Numbered from the stretch's first letter, positions 46,229 through 57,050 are shown. The stretch is 64,000 nt of DNA from Alphaproteobacteria bacterium (GCA_022824395.1 JAJDZX010000030.1:62001-126000), one strand, 5' to 3'. Program-made: numbers and translations. The notes: generated by a model not told the origin, from the sequence alone.

Positions 46229-47838
46229 GCGCGCGCGTCCTGGCGAATCAGCTCCGCACCCCGTTCCGCGATCATCATGGTCGGGGCGTTGGTATTTCCA
46301 TGCGTGATCGTGGGCATCACCGACGCGTCCGCCACCCGCAAGCCCCGAACCCCGTGCACCCGGAGCCGTTCATCGACTACGCCGTCGCGGCCCATATGGC
46401 ATGTCCCGACGGGGTGGAAGATCGACGTCGCGATCGCCCCGGCGGCCGCGGCCAGGCTCTCGTCATCGTCCGGCGTGGGCCCCGGACGAACCTCCGTGGC
46501 GCCGTACCGCTGCAGCGCAGGCTGCGCACAGATCCTCCGGGTCAGGCGGATCGCATCGGCCGCCACCCGCCGATCCTCGGGGGCCGAGAGATAGTTCGGC
46601 CGAATGGCAGGCGCGGCGCGCGCGTCCGGGGACGCGGCGTGCACGCTGCCGCGCGACTCCGGCGCCAGGTTGCAAACACTGGCGGTAAAGGCGGGATACG
46701 GGTCCAGCGGTGCCCCGAAGCGCTCCAGGCTCAGGGGCTGAACGTGGTATTGCAGGTTGACCGCGTCACGTTGCGGGTCGGAACGGGCGAAACACCCCAG
46801 CTGACTGGGCGCCATCGTCATGGGGCCGCGGCGGAACAGTAGGTATTGCAGCGCAATTCCCGCCTTGCCCCACAGCGTTCCGGCGGTTTCGTTGAGGGTG
46901 CGCACGTCCCCTACTTGGTACACCAGCCGTACCTGCAGGTGATCCTGAAGATTCTCGCCCACCGCGCCGCGATCCACGATCGGCGTCACGCCGAGCTCCG
47001 CCAGCCGCCCCGCCTGGCCAACCCCCGACAACTCCAGGATCTGCGGCGAGCCGATGGAACCGGCCGCGAGTACCACCTCGCCCGCCGCGTCCACGCGAAC
47101 CGCCTCGGTTCCCTGCCAGAAATCGAGCCCGACGGCCCGCCCCTCCTCGATCCGGATGCGGCGGACGTGCGCATCCTGGAGCACTTCGAGGTTGGGCCGC
47201 CGGCGCACCGGGTCCAGGAAACCCCGTACTGCATTCCAGCGCATGCCCCGCCGCTGGTTGACCTCGAAATAGCCGCAACCCTCGTTGTCACCCCGGTTGA
47301 AGTCCTCGGTCGGCGGGATGCCCGCCTCGCGGGCAGCGGCCCGGAACGCGTCGAGGATCTCCCACTGGACCCGCGCCTGTTCGACCCGCCACTCGCCGCC
47401 CTGGCCATGCATCGAATCGCCGGCGCGCCAGTGATCCTCGGCACGAATGAAATACGGGAGCACATCCTCCCAGGACCAGCCGGCGTTGCCGAGCTGGCGC
47501 CAGTGGTCGTAGTCCGCAGCGTGGCCCCGCATGTAGATCATGCCGTTGATGGACGAACTTCCGCCCATGACCCGGCCGCGCGGATAGGGAATCGCGCGGT
47601 CCCCCAATCCCGCTTCGTTCTCCGTCGAGTAGCACCAGTCCACGCGGGGGTTGCCCATGCAATAGAGGTACCCCACCGGAATGCGAATCCAGTGCCAGCG
47701 GTCCGAGCCGCCCGCCTCGAGGAGCAGGACACGCACACCGGGGTCCGCGCTGAGACGATTGGCGAGCACGCACCCCGCCGACCCTCCGCCCACCACCACA
47801 TAGTCGAACGTGCCGAGGCTTCGCATCGGTGCATCCAT
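46225..47838 (-). CDS. GMC-family FAD-dependent oxidoreductase (choline dehydrogenase-like)
   Basis: 537 residues from ATG 47838, which has a strong GGGAGGCG site; the frame is open further upstream. The FAD motif is VVVGGGSAGCVLANRL, followed by the GMC signature GRVMGGSSSINGMIYMRG. Catalytic His and His/Asn are in SIFHPVGTCHMG and THGNTNAPTMM. Members oxidise alcohols such as choline or aliphatic alcohols; the substrate is not determined. It is the first gene of a chain coupled to ispDF, pgpA and others, an unusual leader for an isoprenoid gene. Confidence 0.9.
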   Translation of the reverse strand: MDAPMRSLGTFDYVVVGGGSAGCVLANRLSADPGVRVLLLEAGGSDRWHWIRIPVGYLYCMGNPRVDWCYSTENEAGLGDRAIPYPRGRVMGGSSSINGMIYMRGHAADYDHWRQLGNAGWSWEDVLPYFIRAEDHWRAGDSMHGQGGEWRVEQARVQWEILDAFRAAAREAGIPPTEDFNRGDNEGCGYFEVNQRRGMRWNAVRGFLDPVRRRPNLEVLQDAHVRRIRIEEGRAVGLDFWQGTEAVRVDAAGEVVLAAGSIGSPQILELSGVGQAGRLAELGVTPIVDRGAVGENLQDHLQVRLVYQVGDVRTLNETAGTLWGKAGIALQYLLFRRGPMTMAPSQLGCFARSDPQRDAVNLQYHVQPLSLERFGAPLDPYPAFTASVCNLAPESRGSVHAASPDARAAPAIRPNYLSAPEDRRVAADAIRLTRRICAQPALQRYGATEVRPGPTPDDDESLAAAAGAIATSIFHPVGTCHMGRDGVVDERLRVHGVRGLRVADASVMPTITHGNTNAPTMMIAERGAELIRQDARA

Positions 47839-47855
47839 GAATCGCCTCCCGAACT

Positions 47856-47898
47856 CCGGCGCAATGTGCCGGAGCGGGCGCGGCGGCGCAATGCGCCG
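47856..47898. promoter_or_regulatory. Two similar palindromes between GMC gene and ntrB
   Basis: CCGGCGC-AAT-GTGCCGG (47856-47872, 6 of 7 arm bases match) and CGGCGC-AAT-GCGCCG (47884-47898, perfect) share the same AAT centre and are 27 bases apart. The first lies 18 bases upstream of the GMC start. They look like paired operator boxes in the divergent promoter region. Confidence 0.4.
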
Positions 47899-48033
47899 GC
47901 CCGGAGCCGCCGGGGGCAACGCCGCCACCTTTACAGCGGCCCAATGGGCGGGCCGCAGGCGGCCCCGATGCTGGGCCGGGGCGGTTCTGGTATTAGTGTG
48001 TTCTGCCTAATCATTGTGCAGGAGTACTGCGCT

Positions 48034-49173
48034 GTGGCGGAATCCACCGAGACCTCCACCGAAACGTCGGTCGGTCCGCAGGATTTGCTCGAATCCATGG
48101 CAGTTCCGGTCTTCCTGGTGTCGGACTCTGGCCACATCCTGTACGTGAACCCGGCTGGCGAGCAGCTGTTCGGGACCGGCGCCCGGAGCCTGCTCCGGCG
48201 GCCGATCGGGAACTTCCTCTCGGGTGACAGCCCGGTGCTGGCCATGCTCCATCGTGTTGGTCGCCGTGGCAGCAGCGCCGTCGAGTACGGCATCCGCCTG
48301 ACCGGGCCGGCCGTGACGCCGCGGATCGTCGATGCCCGGGCGTCCCCCTGCCATGATGCCCAGCGCCAGATCGTCCTCACGCTCCACGCGCGCTCGGTCG
48401 CCCAGTCGATCGGCGGGCACCGGCTCGGGCAGTTGAGCGCGGCCCGCTCGGCGACCGGCTTTGCCGAGACCCTGACTCACGAGATTCGCAACCCGCTGTC
48501 CGGGATCCGCGGCGCCGCGCAGTTGCTGGAGGCTGCCGTCGGCCCCTCGGATCGCGAACTGACGCGGCTGATCTGCGACGAGACCGATCGGATCGGCAAG
48601 CTGCTCGCGCGGTTCGACACGTTCGTGGATGGCGGCACGATGCCGACCACGCCGGTGAACGTGCATGTCGTGCTCGACCGGGTGTTCATGCTGGCGAAGA
48701 ACGGGTTTGCCAGGCACGCCAGATTCACGCGCGAATACGACCCTTCCATCCCGATGGTGCCGGGAGACCGTGACCGGCTCGTGCAGGCCTTCCTGAACCT
48801 CGTCAAGAATGCCGCGGAGGCCAATCCCGCCGGACCGCTTCGACTGGTCACCGGCATCCGGCACGGACTGCGGGTCCAGACGGGGACCGCGGCGCACCGG
48901 GGCCTGCCGGTGTATGTGGCGATCGAGGACAGTGGGCCCGGCATTCCCGAGGACCTGCGCCAGCATCTGTTCGAGCCGTTCGTCACGACCAAGGCGGGCG
49001 GGCGTGGCCTCGGGCTGTCGTTGGTGGCCCGGGTGATCGAGGATCACGGCGGCGTGGTGGAAGTCGCGGATGCCGGCGCGGGACCCGGAACCCGCTTCAC
49101 CGTGTACCTCCCGGCCGCGAAGGTCCCGACCGACCACGCCGCAGACCCGGCACTGGCGGAGATGACGCCCTGA
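48034..49173 (+). CDS. ntrB: NtrB, nitrogen-regulation sensor histidine kinase
   Basis: 379 residues from GTG 48034 (GGAG upstream; an in-frame GTG at 48016 is possible). Cytoplasmic kinase/phosphatase that controls NtrC according to the PII signal. A PAS domain ([16 protein letters not shown], about 18-110) is followed by the H-box [13 protein letters not shown] with the phosphorylated His, then N-box LVKNAAEAN and G-boxes DSGPGIPED and GRGLGLSLV. In many alphaproteobacteria dusB precedes ntrB; here the neighbour is a divergent GMC oxidoreductase gene. Confidence 0.92.
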   Translation: MAESTETSTETSVGPQDLLESMAVPVFLVSDSGHILYVNPAGEQLFGTGARSLLRRPIGNFLSGDSPVLAMLHRVGRRGSSAVEYGIRLTGPAVTPRIVDARASPCHDAQRQIVLTLHARSVAQSIGGHRLGQLSAARSATGFAETLTHEIRNPLSGIRGAAQLLEAAVGPSDRELTRLICDETDRIGKLLARFDTFVDGGTMPTTPVNVHVVLDRVFMLAKNGFARHARFTREYDPSIPMVPGDRDRLVQAFLNLVKNAAEANPAGPLRLVTGIRHGLRVQTGTAAHRGLPVYVAIEDSGPGIPEDLRQHLFEPFVTTKAGGRGLGLSLVARVIEDHGGVVEVADAGAGPGTRFTVYLPAAKVPTDHAADPALAEMTP

Positions 49174-50633
49174 ATACGCCGCTGACGACCGGCGCCACCG
49201 TCCTGGTAGGCGACGACGACGCGGCCATCAGGACCGTGGTCCGACGGGCGCTGCACCGGCACGGTTTCGCCGCCCGTGACACCGGTGACATGGGGGAACT
49301 CTGGTCCTGGATCAGCGCCGGGGCGGGCGATCTCGTCATCACCGATGTGGCGATGCCGTCCGGCAACGGGCTCGACCTGTTGCCCCGGGTCCGGAAGATC
49401 CGCCCCGATCTCCCGGTCATCGTGATCAGCGCGCGCTCGACGATGCTGACGGCCCTGCGCGCGGGAGAGCGCGGGGCCTTCGAGTACTTCCCGAAACCGT
49501 TCGATCTGGACGAGCTGGTGACAACGGTTCGGCGCGCCATCGCCGAGACCCGCGTGCCGTCGCCGTCGGCTGCCGAATCGTCGCCCGACGATCTGCCGAT
49601 GGTCGGCCGGTCGGCCGCCATGCAGCGCGTGTACCGGGTGGTCGCACGCGTCGTGAACACCAACCTCACGGTGCTCGTGCTGGGCGAATCGGGGACCGGC
49701 AAGGAACTCGTCGCCCGGGCGCTGCACGACTTCAGTCCGCGCCGGACACGCCCGTTTGTCGCGCTCAACATGGCGGCCATTCCGCGCGACCTGATCGAGA
49801 GCGAGCTGTTCGGGCATGAACGCGGCGCGTTCACCGGCGCCCACCGGGCGTCTGCCGGCCGCTTTCGGCAGGCCGAAGGCGGCACCCTGTTTCTCGACGA
49901 GATCGGGGACATGCCGCCGGACGCACAGACCCGCCTGCTTCGCGTGCTGCAGGAAGGCGAGTTCAACCCGGTGGGGGGAATGACCCCGGTGCAGGCCGAT
50001 GTCCGCATCGTCGCCGCCACCCATCGGGATCTGGGCGCCCTGGTGCGCGAGGGCCTCTTCCGGGAGGATCTGTACTACCGGCTGAACGTGGTCCCGATCC
50101 GCATGCCGCCGCTCCGGGACCGGCTCGAGGATCTGCCCCTGCTGACCCGGCATCTTCTCGCCCGGGCCGCAGAGGACGGCATGGAGCCCAAGCGGATCTC
50201 GGAAGAGGCGCTGACCCGACTGGCCGAGCACACGTGGCCCGGGAACGTCCGCGAGCTGGAAAATCTCCTGCGGCGAATGGTCGTGCTGACGGCCGGCGAC
50301 GTCATCAGCGCGGACACCGTCGCGGAGGAGCTGGGCGGGGCAGACCAGACGCCGGTCCGGCCGGATACCGAGGGCTCCACGCTGGGGGCCAGCGTGGAGC
50401 GCCACCTGCACCGCTATTTCGCGGCGCACGGTGACGCCCTGCCGCCGGCAGGGCTGTACAAGCGGTTCGTGCAGGAGGTCGAACGGCCGCTGATCGTGCG
50501 AACCCTGCGCGCGACCGGCGGGAACCAGATCCGGGCCGCGGAACTGCTGGGCATCAACCGCAACACGCTCCGCAAGAAGATCCGGGACCTCGATCTCCGG
50601 GCCCTGCCGCGGCGACGGCGAGCGTCCGAATGA
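49170..50633 (+). CDS. ntrC: NtrC, sigma-54-dependent response regulator (apparent CTG start)
   Basis: 487 residues if translation starts at CTG 49170, which forms a CTGA overlap with the ntrB stop and has GGAG about eight bases upstream. No ATG, GTG or TTG lies in frame between the upstream gene and GTG 49236, and that GTG would remove the first strand and acidic pocket of the receiver ([11 protein letters not shown]). Phospho-acceptor is Asp59 in ITDVAMPSG. The AAA+ domain has Walker A GESGTGKE, the sigma-54-contact loop GAFTGA and LFLDEIGDM. The Fis-type helix-turn-helix ([16 protein letters not shown]) ends the protein. It activates nitrogen-assimilation genes and is coupled to ntrY by four bases. 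Confidence 0.92.
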   Translation: MNTPLTTGATVLVGDDDAAIRTVVRRALHRHGFAARDTGDMGELWSWISAGAGDLVITDVAMPSGNGLDLLPRVRKIRPDLPVIVISARSTMLTALRAGERGAFEYFPKPFDLDELVTTVRRAIAETRVPSPSAAESSPDDLPMVGRSAAMQRVYRVVARVVNTNLTVLVLGESGTGKELVARALHDFSPRRTRPFVALNMAAIPRDLIESELFGHERGAFTGAHRASAGRFRQAEGGTLFLDEIGDMPPDAQTRLLRVLQEGEFNPVGGMTPVQADVRIVAATHRDLGALVREGLFREDLYYRLNVVPIRMPPLRDRLEDLPLLTRHLLARAAEDGMEPKRISEEALTRLAEHTWPGNVRELENLLRRMVVLTAGDVISADTVAEELGGADQTPVRPDTEGSTLGASVERHLHRYFAAHGDALPPAGLYKRFVQEVERPLIVRTLRATGGNQIRAAELLGINRNTLRKKIRDLDLRALPRRRRASE

Positions 50634-52840
50634 CCGCCACCGCGTTCACCTGGACACCGCTGCGGACCCGCATCCGGCGGCTGGCGGGCAACAAGCGGGT
50701 CAAGCTGTGGATGGCCTGGACCCTTGCGCTCACCGGTGCGGTGCTGGGCGTCGTCACCTTCGCGGTCCTGACCCCGAGCGCCGATTCGGATCCCGACCTG
50801 ATCCTCTCCCTGCTGTACGCCGACCTGATCGTCCTGATCCTGCTGACGCTGATCCTCGCGCGCCGGGTCGCGCTGCTCTGGGTACGCCGGCGGCGCGCGC
50901 AGCCGGGCGCACGCCTGCATGTCCAGCTGGTCGCCGCGTTCAGCCTGCTGGCTGCCACGCCGGCGATCATCGTGGCCGCCGGGGCTGCCGGGTTCTTCAC
51001 GATCGGCATCCAGGGCTGGTTCTCGGAACGGGTTTCGTCGGCGCTGACGCACTCGCTGGCCGTGGCCGATGCCTACTACGAGGACCACCGGAAGCTCGTG
51101 CTCGCCGACGTGCTGTGGATCGCCAACGGCCTTGCCCGCGAGCCGTCCGAGAGTCGCCTGGAAACGGCGACGCTCGACCGGCTGGTGACCGAGCGCGGGA
51201 TCGCGGAAGCGCTCGTGCTCCGATCGGACGGGCAGATCCTGGCGCGGAGCTCCCTGAGCCTGCTGCTGGCCTTCGACCAGCTCCCCGCGGGGGCGCTCCA
51301 GCGGGCGCTGCAGGGCGAGACCGTCGTCTTCCAGATTCGCGGCGGCGACCGGGTGCGGGCCCTGGCACCGCTCACCGGGCTCGCCGACCAGCTCCTGTAT
51401 GTGGGCCGCTACATCGACACGAACGTACTCCGCAACATCGATGCCGTGCGCACGGCGGTGGGGGAATACCAGCTGGCGGAACGCGAGCGTGCCAGCCTGC
51501 ACATCACGTTCACGATGGTCTTCATTGCGGTGGCCGTGCTGCTGGTGGCCGTGGCCGCCTGGATCGGGTTCCAGGTCGCCAACCGGTTTGCCGTTCCCAT
51601 TTCGGAACTGGTGCATGCCGCCAACCGGGTGCGCGACGGCGACCTGAGCGCCCGCGTGCGCGAAGAGGGACAAAGCGGCGAACTCATGCTGCTGCTGCGC
51701 GCGTTCAACCGGATGACGGGCCAGATCGAGGACCAGCGTTACGAGCTGGTTGCCACCAACCGTGAACTCGACACCCGCCGGCGGTTTACGGAGGCGGTCC
51801 TGGCCGGAGTCAGCGCCGGCGTCGTTGCGGTGGATTCGCGCGGGGTGATCTTCCTGTCCAACCACTCCGCATCCGACCTCCTCGGCATGCCCGAGGATTC
51901 GCTTACGGGACAACCCTTTGCCGACGCCATTCCCGCGATGTCGGACCTGTTCCACAAGGCCGTCATCCACCCCACCCAGGTCAACCAGGACCAGGTCATC
52001 GTCGTCCGCAGCGGCCAGCAGCGCATCCTGCTGGCCCGGGTGAACGCCGCCACCCGGGACACCCGCGTACAGGGTTACGTCATCACATTCGACGACATGA
52101 CGGAACGCATCCTCGCCCAGCGGGCTGCCGCGTGGCGGGGGGTGGCCCGCCGCATCGCCCACGAGGTGCGCAACCCGCTGACTCCGATTCGGCTCGCCGC
52201 CGAGCGTCTCAAGCGCCGTTATGCGGGGGAAGTGCAGACCGATCCGGCGGTCTTCGAATCGTGCATCGATACCATCGTCCGCCAGGTCGTGGAAATGACA
52301 CGCATGGTCGACGAGTTCTCGGAGTTCGCGCGGATGCCGCCTCCCGCCCTGCGCCGGGTCGACATGGTCGCCCTGATCAATGGCGTCCAGGCCATCAATG
52401 ACACGGCGCACGCCGACATCCAGGTCAGTGCACGCGTCCCCGACCTCCCGGTGTACGTCCTCTGTGACCCGAGCCAGATGGACCGGGCCCTCGGCAACCT
52501 GGTTCAGAACGCCGTGCAGGCCATCCAGGGTCGCCGCGGCAGCGGGCCAGCGACGGGCAGCATCGAGATCATCCTCGAAGCCACCGCCGGTGGGGATACC
52601 TACCGGGTTGCCGTGGAAGACGACGGCGGCGGATTTCCGGACGACTTCCTCGACCGCGCGACCGAGCCCTACGTCACCACGCGCCGCGGCGGGACCGGCC
52701 TTGGACTGGCGATCGTCCGCCGCATCGTCGAGGACCAGGGCGGGCGGATCAGCCTCGCCAACACGGATCGGGGTGCGCGCGTGGTACTGACCCTTCCGTG
52801 TGCGCCGTCGACACCGACCTCGCCAGCCGTGGCCGCCTGA
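50630..52840 (+). CDS. ntrY: NtrY, membrane sensor histidine kinase
   Basis: 736 residues. Two N-terminal membrane helices (about 26-48 and 58-80) and a third near 100-122 precede a periplasmic sensor domain, a helix at about 295-320, HAMP ([17 protein letters not shown]), PAS (about 385-470), the H-box [20 protein letters not shown] (split: [11 protein letters not shown]) and an HATPase domain ending in [16 protein letters not shown]. It works with NtrX in nitrogen, redox and envelope responses. Start overlaps the ntrC stop by four bases. Confidence 0.94.
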   Translation: MTATAFTWTPLRTRIRRLAGNKRVKLWMAWTLALTGAVLGVVTFAVLTPSADSDPDLILSLLYADLIVLILLTLILARRVALLWVRRRRAQPGARLHVQLVAAFSLLAATPAIIVAAGAAGFFTIGIQGWFSERVSSALTHSLAVADAYYEDHRKLVLADVLWIANGLAREPSESRLETATLDRLVTERGIAEALVLRSDGQILARSSLSLLLAFDQLPAGALQRALQGETVVFQIRGGDRVRALAPLTGLADQLLYVGRYIDTNVLRNIDAVRTAVGEYQLAERERASLHITFTMVFIAVAVLLVAVAAWIGFQVANRFAVPISELVHAANRVRDGDLSARVREEGQSGELMLLLRAFNRMTGQIEDQRYELVATNRELDTRRRFTEAVLAGVSAGVVAVDSRGVIFLSNHSASDLLGMPEDSLTGQPFADAIPAMSDLFHKAVIHPTQVNQDQVIVVRSGQQRILLARVNAATRDTRVQGYVITFDDMTERILAQRAAAWRGVARRIAHEVRNPLTPIRLAAERLKRRYAGEVQTDPAVFESCIDTIVRQVVEMTRMVDEFSEFARMPPPALRRVDMVALINGVQAINDTAHADIQVSARVPDLPVYVLCDPSQMDRALGNLVQNAVQAIQGRRGSGPATGSIEIILEATAGGDTYRVAVEDDGGGFPDDFLDRATEPYVTTRRGGTGLGLAIVRRIVEDQGGRISLANTDRGARVVLTLPCAPSTPTSPAVAA

Positions 52841-52845
52841 TCACC

Positions 52846-54279
52846 ATGGCCACCGCACGCAAGCGTCCGAAGCCCGCCAACTGGAAGGGCGAGGTCCTGA
52901 TCGTCGACGACGAGCCGGACATCTGCGGAGCCGTGCAGGACCTGCTGCAGGACGAGGGATACAGCACGCGAACGGCCAGCGATACGGACAGCGCACTGGC
53001 CGCCTTGGCGGAGCGGGTGCCGTCCCTGGTGCTGCTCGACATCTGGCTTCGCAACGGCGAACGGGAGGGCATCGACCTCCTGAAGACCATCGGCAGCCGA
53101 TTCCGTGGTCTCCCGGTGGTGATGATCAGTGGCCATGGCTCAGTCCGCACAGCCGTCGACGCCATGAACCTCGGGGCCGTCGACTTTCTCGAAAAACCGT
53201 TCGACAGCGGGCTGCTGCTGCACGTGATCGGGCGGAGCCTGGAGACCCAGCAGCTCCGGCGCGAAAACGCTGCCCTGGTGGACCGGACCGGGGCCACGGA
53301 CGTGATCGTAGGGAATTCGCCCGCCATCCGGGCCCTCAAGAACGCGATCGCAAGGGTGGCGACCACCAACAGTCGGGTTCTGATCACCGGTGCGCCCGGC
53401 TCCGGCAAGGAAACCACCGCAAGGGCCATTCATGGCCAGTCGCACCGCCGCAGCGCCCCGTTCGTGGTGATGAACGCACCGCGCACCGCGGCCGACCGGT
53501 TCGAGGAGGAGCTGTTCGGCCGGGAGGATGAAGACGGGCGGGTGCTGCGCGTTGGCCTGCTTGAGCAGGCGCATGGCGGAACGTTGTTTGTGGACGAAGT
53601 CGCCGAGATGTCGATGGACGCCCAGGCCTGGCTGCTGCGGGCCCTCCAGAATCCCAGTTTCATGCGCGTGGGAGGGCAAACACCGGTCAAGGTCAATGTC
53701 CGCGTGATCGCGTCGACCAGCGTGGACCCCGAGACCTACATCCGACAGGATCGGCTGTCCGCCAGCCTCTACTACCGAATCAATGTCGTCCCGATCCGCG
53801 TGCCGTCCCTCGCCGAACGGCGCGAGGACATTCCGGCGCTCGCTCGGCACTGCATGGCACAGTGCGCGCGGGCGCTCGGGCGACCGCCGCGCCCCATCGA
53901 CGCGGAAGCCGAAGCCCGGCTACAGGCCCATAACTGGCAAGGCAATGTCCGCCAGCTCCGAAACGTGATCGAGCGCGTCTTGATCCTGGCGCCCGATTCA
54001 GAGGCCAGCGCGGTGCGTGCCTCGATGCTGCCGGACGACGTGCTCTACGAACGCGGAGAAACCGGTGGGGGATTCGGCGCCGACCCGATCATGAGCCACC
54101 CGCTGAAGACGGCCCGGGAACAGTTCGAGCGACAGTACCTGTCTTCCCAGCTCGCGCGTTTCGGCGGGAACATCACGCGCACCGCGGCCTTTGTCGGCAT
54201 GGAACGGACATCACTGCACCGTAAACTTCGGCTGCTGGGCATCTCTGACGAGAGCGGCCCCAAGCAGGAGGCGCCGTGA
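52846..54279 (+). CDS. ntrX: NtrX, response regulator without the GAFTGA loop
   Basis: 477 residues from ATG 52846; the frame is also open to 52798 inside ntrY. The receiver has VLIVDDEPDICG and the acceptor Asp in VLLDIWLRNG. The AAA+ part has Walker A GAPGSGKE and Walker B LFVDEVAEM, but between them the text reads ELFGREDEDGRVLRVG, with no GAFTGA, as in other alphaproteobacterial NtrX proteins. It therefore probably does not activate sigma-54 promoters. The C-terminal Fis-type HTH (RTAAFVGMERTSLHRKL) is intact. Four-base overlap with trkA. Confidence 0.93.
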   Translation: MATARKRPKPANWKGEVLIVDDEPDICGAVQDLLQDEGYSTRTASDTDSALAALAERVPSLVLLDIWLRNGEREGIDLLKTIGSRFRGLPVVMISGHGSVRTAVDAMNLGAVDFLEKPFDSGLLLHVIGRSLETQQLRRENAALVDRTGATDVIVGNSPAIRALKNAIARVATTNSRVLITGAPGSGKETTARAIHGQSHRRSAPFVVMNAPRTAADRFEEELFGREDEDGRVLRVGLLEQAHGGTLFVDEVAEMSMDAQAWLLRALQNPSFMRVGGQTPVKVNVRVIASTSVDPETYIRQDRLSASLYYRINVVPIRVPSLAERREDIPALARHCMAQCARALGRPPRPIDAEAEARLQAHNWQGNVRQLRNVIERVLILAPDSEASAVRASMLPDDVLYERGETGGGFGADPIMSHPLKTAREQFERQYLSSQLARFGGNITRTAAFVGMERTSLHRKLRLLGISDESGPKQEAP

Positions 54280-55667
54280 ACGAAGACGCCCAGTTCCGCG
54301 CGATCGTATGCGGGGCCGGGGAGGTCGGGCGCAGCATCGCCCGACACCTCGCCGAAGAGGAAGCGGCCTCGGTCACGCTGGTTGCCCAGGAAGCCGAGCT
54401 TCTTGACCGGGCGCGCCGGGACACCGCCGGGATCGAAACCCTCCGTGGGCATCCGGCGCATCCACCGGTGCTGCGCGAAGCAGGCGCCGACAACGCCAAC
54501 CTGCTGGTGGCTGTCACCCGGAGTGACGAAATCAACATGGTTGCCTGCCAGGTGGCGCACAGCGTGTTCTCCATTCGGACCCGCATCGCACGCGTCAGCA
54601 ATCCGGCCTATCAGGAGGAGGACTGGCCGCAACTGTACGGTCGTAACGATCTCCCGGCAGAAATCATCGTGCCGGAACGGGAGGTGGCGATCGCGCTGTC
54701 CCGGCTGGTTGCGCTACCGGGAGCAAGCGACGCGGTTGGCTTCGTGGGCGGCCGGGTCCAGCTCATCGGGATGAAGCTCGATCACCAGACGCCGGTCCTC
54801 TCGCACCCGCTCCGTGAGCTGACCGAGCTGTTCCCGGAACTCCACGCCCGGGTCGTCTACATCGTGCGCGACGGTCTCGGCATCGTACCGAGGAAGGACG
54901 AGACGCTGATCGTGGGCGACGAGGTCTTTGTCGTCACCGAAGCCAACCGCGTCAATCGCGTGCTCCGGTCGTTCGGACGGGAAATCGGGGCGCCTCGACG
55001 CATCCTGATCGTCGGCGGCGGCAATCTTGGCCGGCTCGTGGCGCAGCGGATCGCGAAGCAGGAATCGGCCGAGGGTGTGACGGTGCTGGAGGCGGATCCG
55101 AACATCGCCCAACAGGCCGACGAGATTCTCGACGGCATGAAGGTGCTGCTCGGGGATCCCCGTGACGACGGAGTCCTGGAAGAAGCCGGAGTCAGCGATG
55201 TGGCCATGCTCCTCGCGCTGACCGAGAACGACGAGGTCAACACCCTCGTATCGGCGCTGGCCAAGCAGAAGGGCTGCCCGTATGCAGCCACCGTCACGCA
55301 CGACAGCAAGTACGGGTCCCTGCTCAGCCAACTCGGGATCGACCAAGCCATCGTCCCCCGATCCGCGACGGTATCGAAAATCCTGCGTTGGGTCCGGCGC
55401 GGTCGGGTCCAGGCGGTCCACACCCTGCACGACGGGCGCGCGGAAGTCATGGACTACGAAGCGCTCGACACCTCCAACATCGCCGGAACGTCGCTCCGCA
55501 ACCTGAAGCTGGATTCCGACATCGCCATCGGCGCCATCGTGCGGGACGGCGAAGTGATCCTGCCGGTGGGAGATACCGTGATCCGCCCGGGGGACCGGGT
55601 CATCGTCCTAGTGACGCACGAAAAGGTACAGGCGCTCGAGGCTGCATTCGGAACCGCCAAGCTTTAA
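54276..55667 (+). CDS. trkA: TrkA, K+ uptake regulatory NAD(H)-binding protein
   Basis: 463 residues with two RCK halves, each Rossmann (GAGEVGRSIARHL and VGGGNLGRLVAQRI) plus a C-terminal ligand domain. It binds the TrkH channel from the cytoplasm and gates K+ flow. The first site lacks the usual Asp/Glu after strand 2 (LVAQEAEL), so NAD binding there may differ; the second keeps it (VLEADPN). The GTG start overlaps ntrX by four bases, and trkH begins directly after its stop. Confidence 0.94.
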   Translation: MNEDAQFRAIVCGAGEVGRSIARHLAEEEAASVTLVAQEAELLDRARRDTAGIETLRGHPAHPPVLREAGADNANLLVAVTRSDEINMVACQVAHSVFSIRTRIARVSNPAYQEEDWPQLYGRNDLPAEIIVPEREVAIALSRLVALPGASDAVGFVGGRVQLIGMKLDHQTPVLSHPLRELTELFPELHARVVYIVRDGLGIVPRKDETLIVGDEVFVVTEANRVNRVLRSFGREIGAPRRILIVGGGNLGRLVAQRIAKQESAEGVTVLEADPNIAQQADEILDGMKVLLGDPRDDGVLEEAGVSDVAMLLALTENDEVNTLVSALAKQKGCPYAATVTHDSKYGSLLSQLGIDQAIVPRSATVSKILRWVRRGRVQAVHTLHDGRAEVMDYEALDTSNIAGTSLRNLKLDSDIAIGAIVRDGEVILPVGDTVIRPGDRVIVLVTHEKVQALEAAFGTAKL

Positions 55668-57050
55668 GTGGTACCTGCCTTCATTTCACGATCGCTGGCT
55701 TTGGCGCTGGGCACCGAAGGTCTGCTCGCCGGCCTGGTCGGGATCTGGGCATGGTACGCTGGGCTCCCCTCCGCCGGCGGATTTCTACTCCTGGCCGCCG
55801 GCACGGTGTTTGTCAGCGGCGGCGTCCTCCTGGCGACCCGCCGGCGAGGGCACGACTGGACGCGACGGACGGCGCTGCTCAGTGCGGCGGCAAGCTGGGG
55901 GGCTCTGTCGATCGGCGGGCTGGTGCCGTTCTGGGTCGCCGGTGCGGAACCCTATGCGGCGCTGTTCGATTCCGTCTCCGCCGTGACCACCACCGGTTAC
56001 TGGTCGCCCCAGTCCGCTGGCGCCGACCCGGCCCTGGTGCTGTGGCGGGCCGTACTGCAGTGGATCGGCGGTCTTGCGACGCTTCTGCTGGCAGCCGTCG
56101 TGTTCCTTCCGGCCGGGCTCGGCGGGGCCGCGCCTGCGGTCACGGGGGCAGCAGCGGGGGGCAGTCCCTTTGCGCGCTCGGCGTTCCGTGGCATCACGGG
56201 CTCCTACGCGTTACTGACGGTGCTGTGCATGTTCCTGCTCGGCTCCGGCGGAGCGGGCGCACTCGACAGTGTTCTCTACGCCCTGTCAGCGATCGCTACC
56301 GGTGGTGATCCAAAGGGGTATCCCTCGCTGGTTCCGGGCGCAGGCACGCAAATGATCCTGGGCATCTTCATGCTGGTCGGCGCCCTGTGGTTTCCGGGCA
56401 GGGCAGATCGGCACCGTCCATCTCTAACGGCGCTGACCCGGAGTCGGGAAACACTTCTACTAGCCGCGCTCATGACGGCGGGCATCGGATTTGGCTGGCT
56501 GGTGGTGCCAGAGACCGGTCTGGTCGACAGTTTCTTCCTCACCGCGTCGCTGATCAGTACCTCCGGTATCGTGACCGAGGCGCGCGACCCCGCGGTCACG
56601 CCGCTGCTGGCACTGGCGGTCATTGGCGGATCGGTGGCCGGGGCCGCCGGCGGGCTCCGCCTGCGCCGCGCCTGGCTCCTCGGCGCGATCATCTGGAACG
56701 AACTGAACCGCGGCGCACAGCCGCATGAGGTCCGGACTCTCCGCTATGCCGGGCGGCCGGCCGAGCCGGGCCTGATCCCGGCCCTGTTCGCATTTGCAGT
56801 CCTTTGGTTCAGCGCCTGCGCCGGATTGGCGGCGCTCCTCTCCGTGACCGGCGTGAGCGCCGAAGACGCCATCCTGGGGGCGGTCGCGGCGCTCACCAAT
56901 ACGGGTCCGGGCATGTCCACGCTCGTCGGCGCCACCGCCGGACCGGCGGATTCCTTCGGCACCGCGGTGTTGATGGCCGGGATGCTGCTCGGGCGACTTG
57001 AGATCATTGCCCTGGTCGCCGTGCTCAGCCCCTCCTTCTGGACCCGATAG
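55668..57050 (+). CDS. trkH: TrkH-family potassium transporter
   Basis: 460-residue inner-membrane K+ channel subunit with about ten membrane helices. Four pore loops are visible: AVTTTGYW, SAIATGGDP, STSGIVTEA and LTNTGPGMS, matching the four-repeat TrkH layout. The GTG start lies immediately after the trkA stop. The sequence is more Ala/Gly-rich than E. coli TrkH but intact. Confidence 0.9.
   Translation: MVPAFISRSLALALGTEGLLAGLVGIWAWYAGLPSAGGFLLLAAGTVFVSGGVLLATRRRGHDWTRRTALLSAAASWGALSIGGLVPFWVAGAEPYAALFDSVSAVTTTGYWSPQSAGADPALVLWRAVLQWIGGLATLLLAAVVFLPAGLGGAAPAVTGAAAGGSPFARSAFRGITGSYALLTVLCMFLLGSGGAGALDSVLYALSAIATGGDPKGYPSLVPGAGTQMILGIFMLVGALWFPGRADRHRPSLTALTRSRETLLLAALMTAGIGFGWLVVPETGLVDSFFLTASLISTSGIVTEARDPAVTPLLALAVIGGSVAGAAGGLRLRRAWLLGAIIWNELNRGAQPHEVRTLRYAGRPAEPGLIPALFAFAVLWFSACAGLAALLSVTGVSAEDAILGAVAALTNTGPGMSTLVGATAGPADSFGTAVLMAGMLLGRLEIIALVAVLSPSFWTR

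Noticed and set aside
49044-52411. Long minus-strand frames opposite ntrC and ntrY
   Set aside because: They mirror clear two-component genes and show no recognisable fold.
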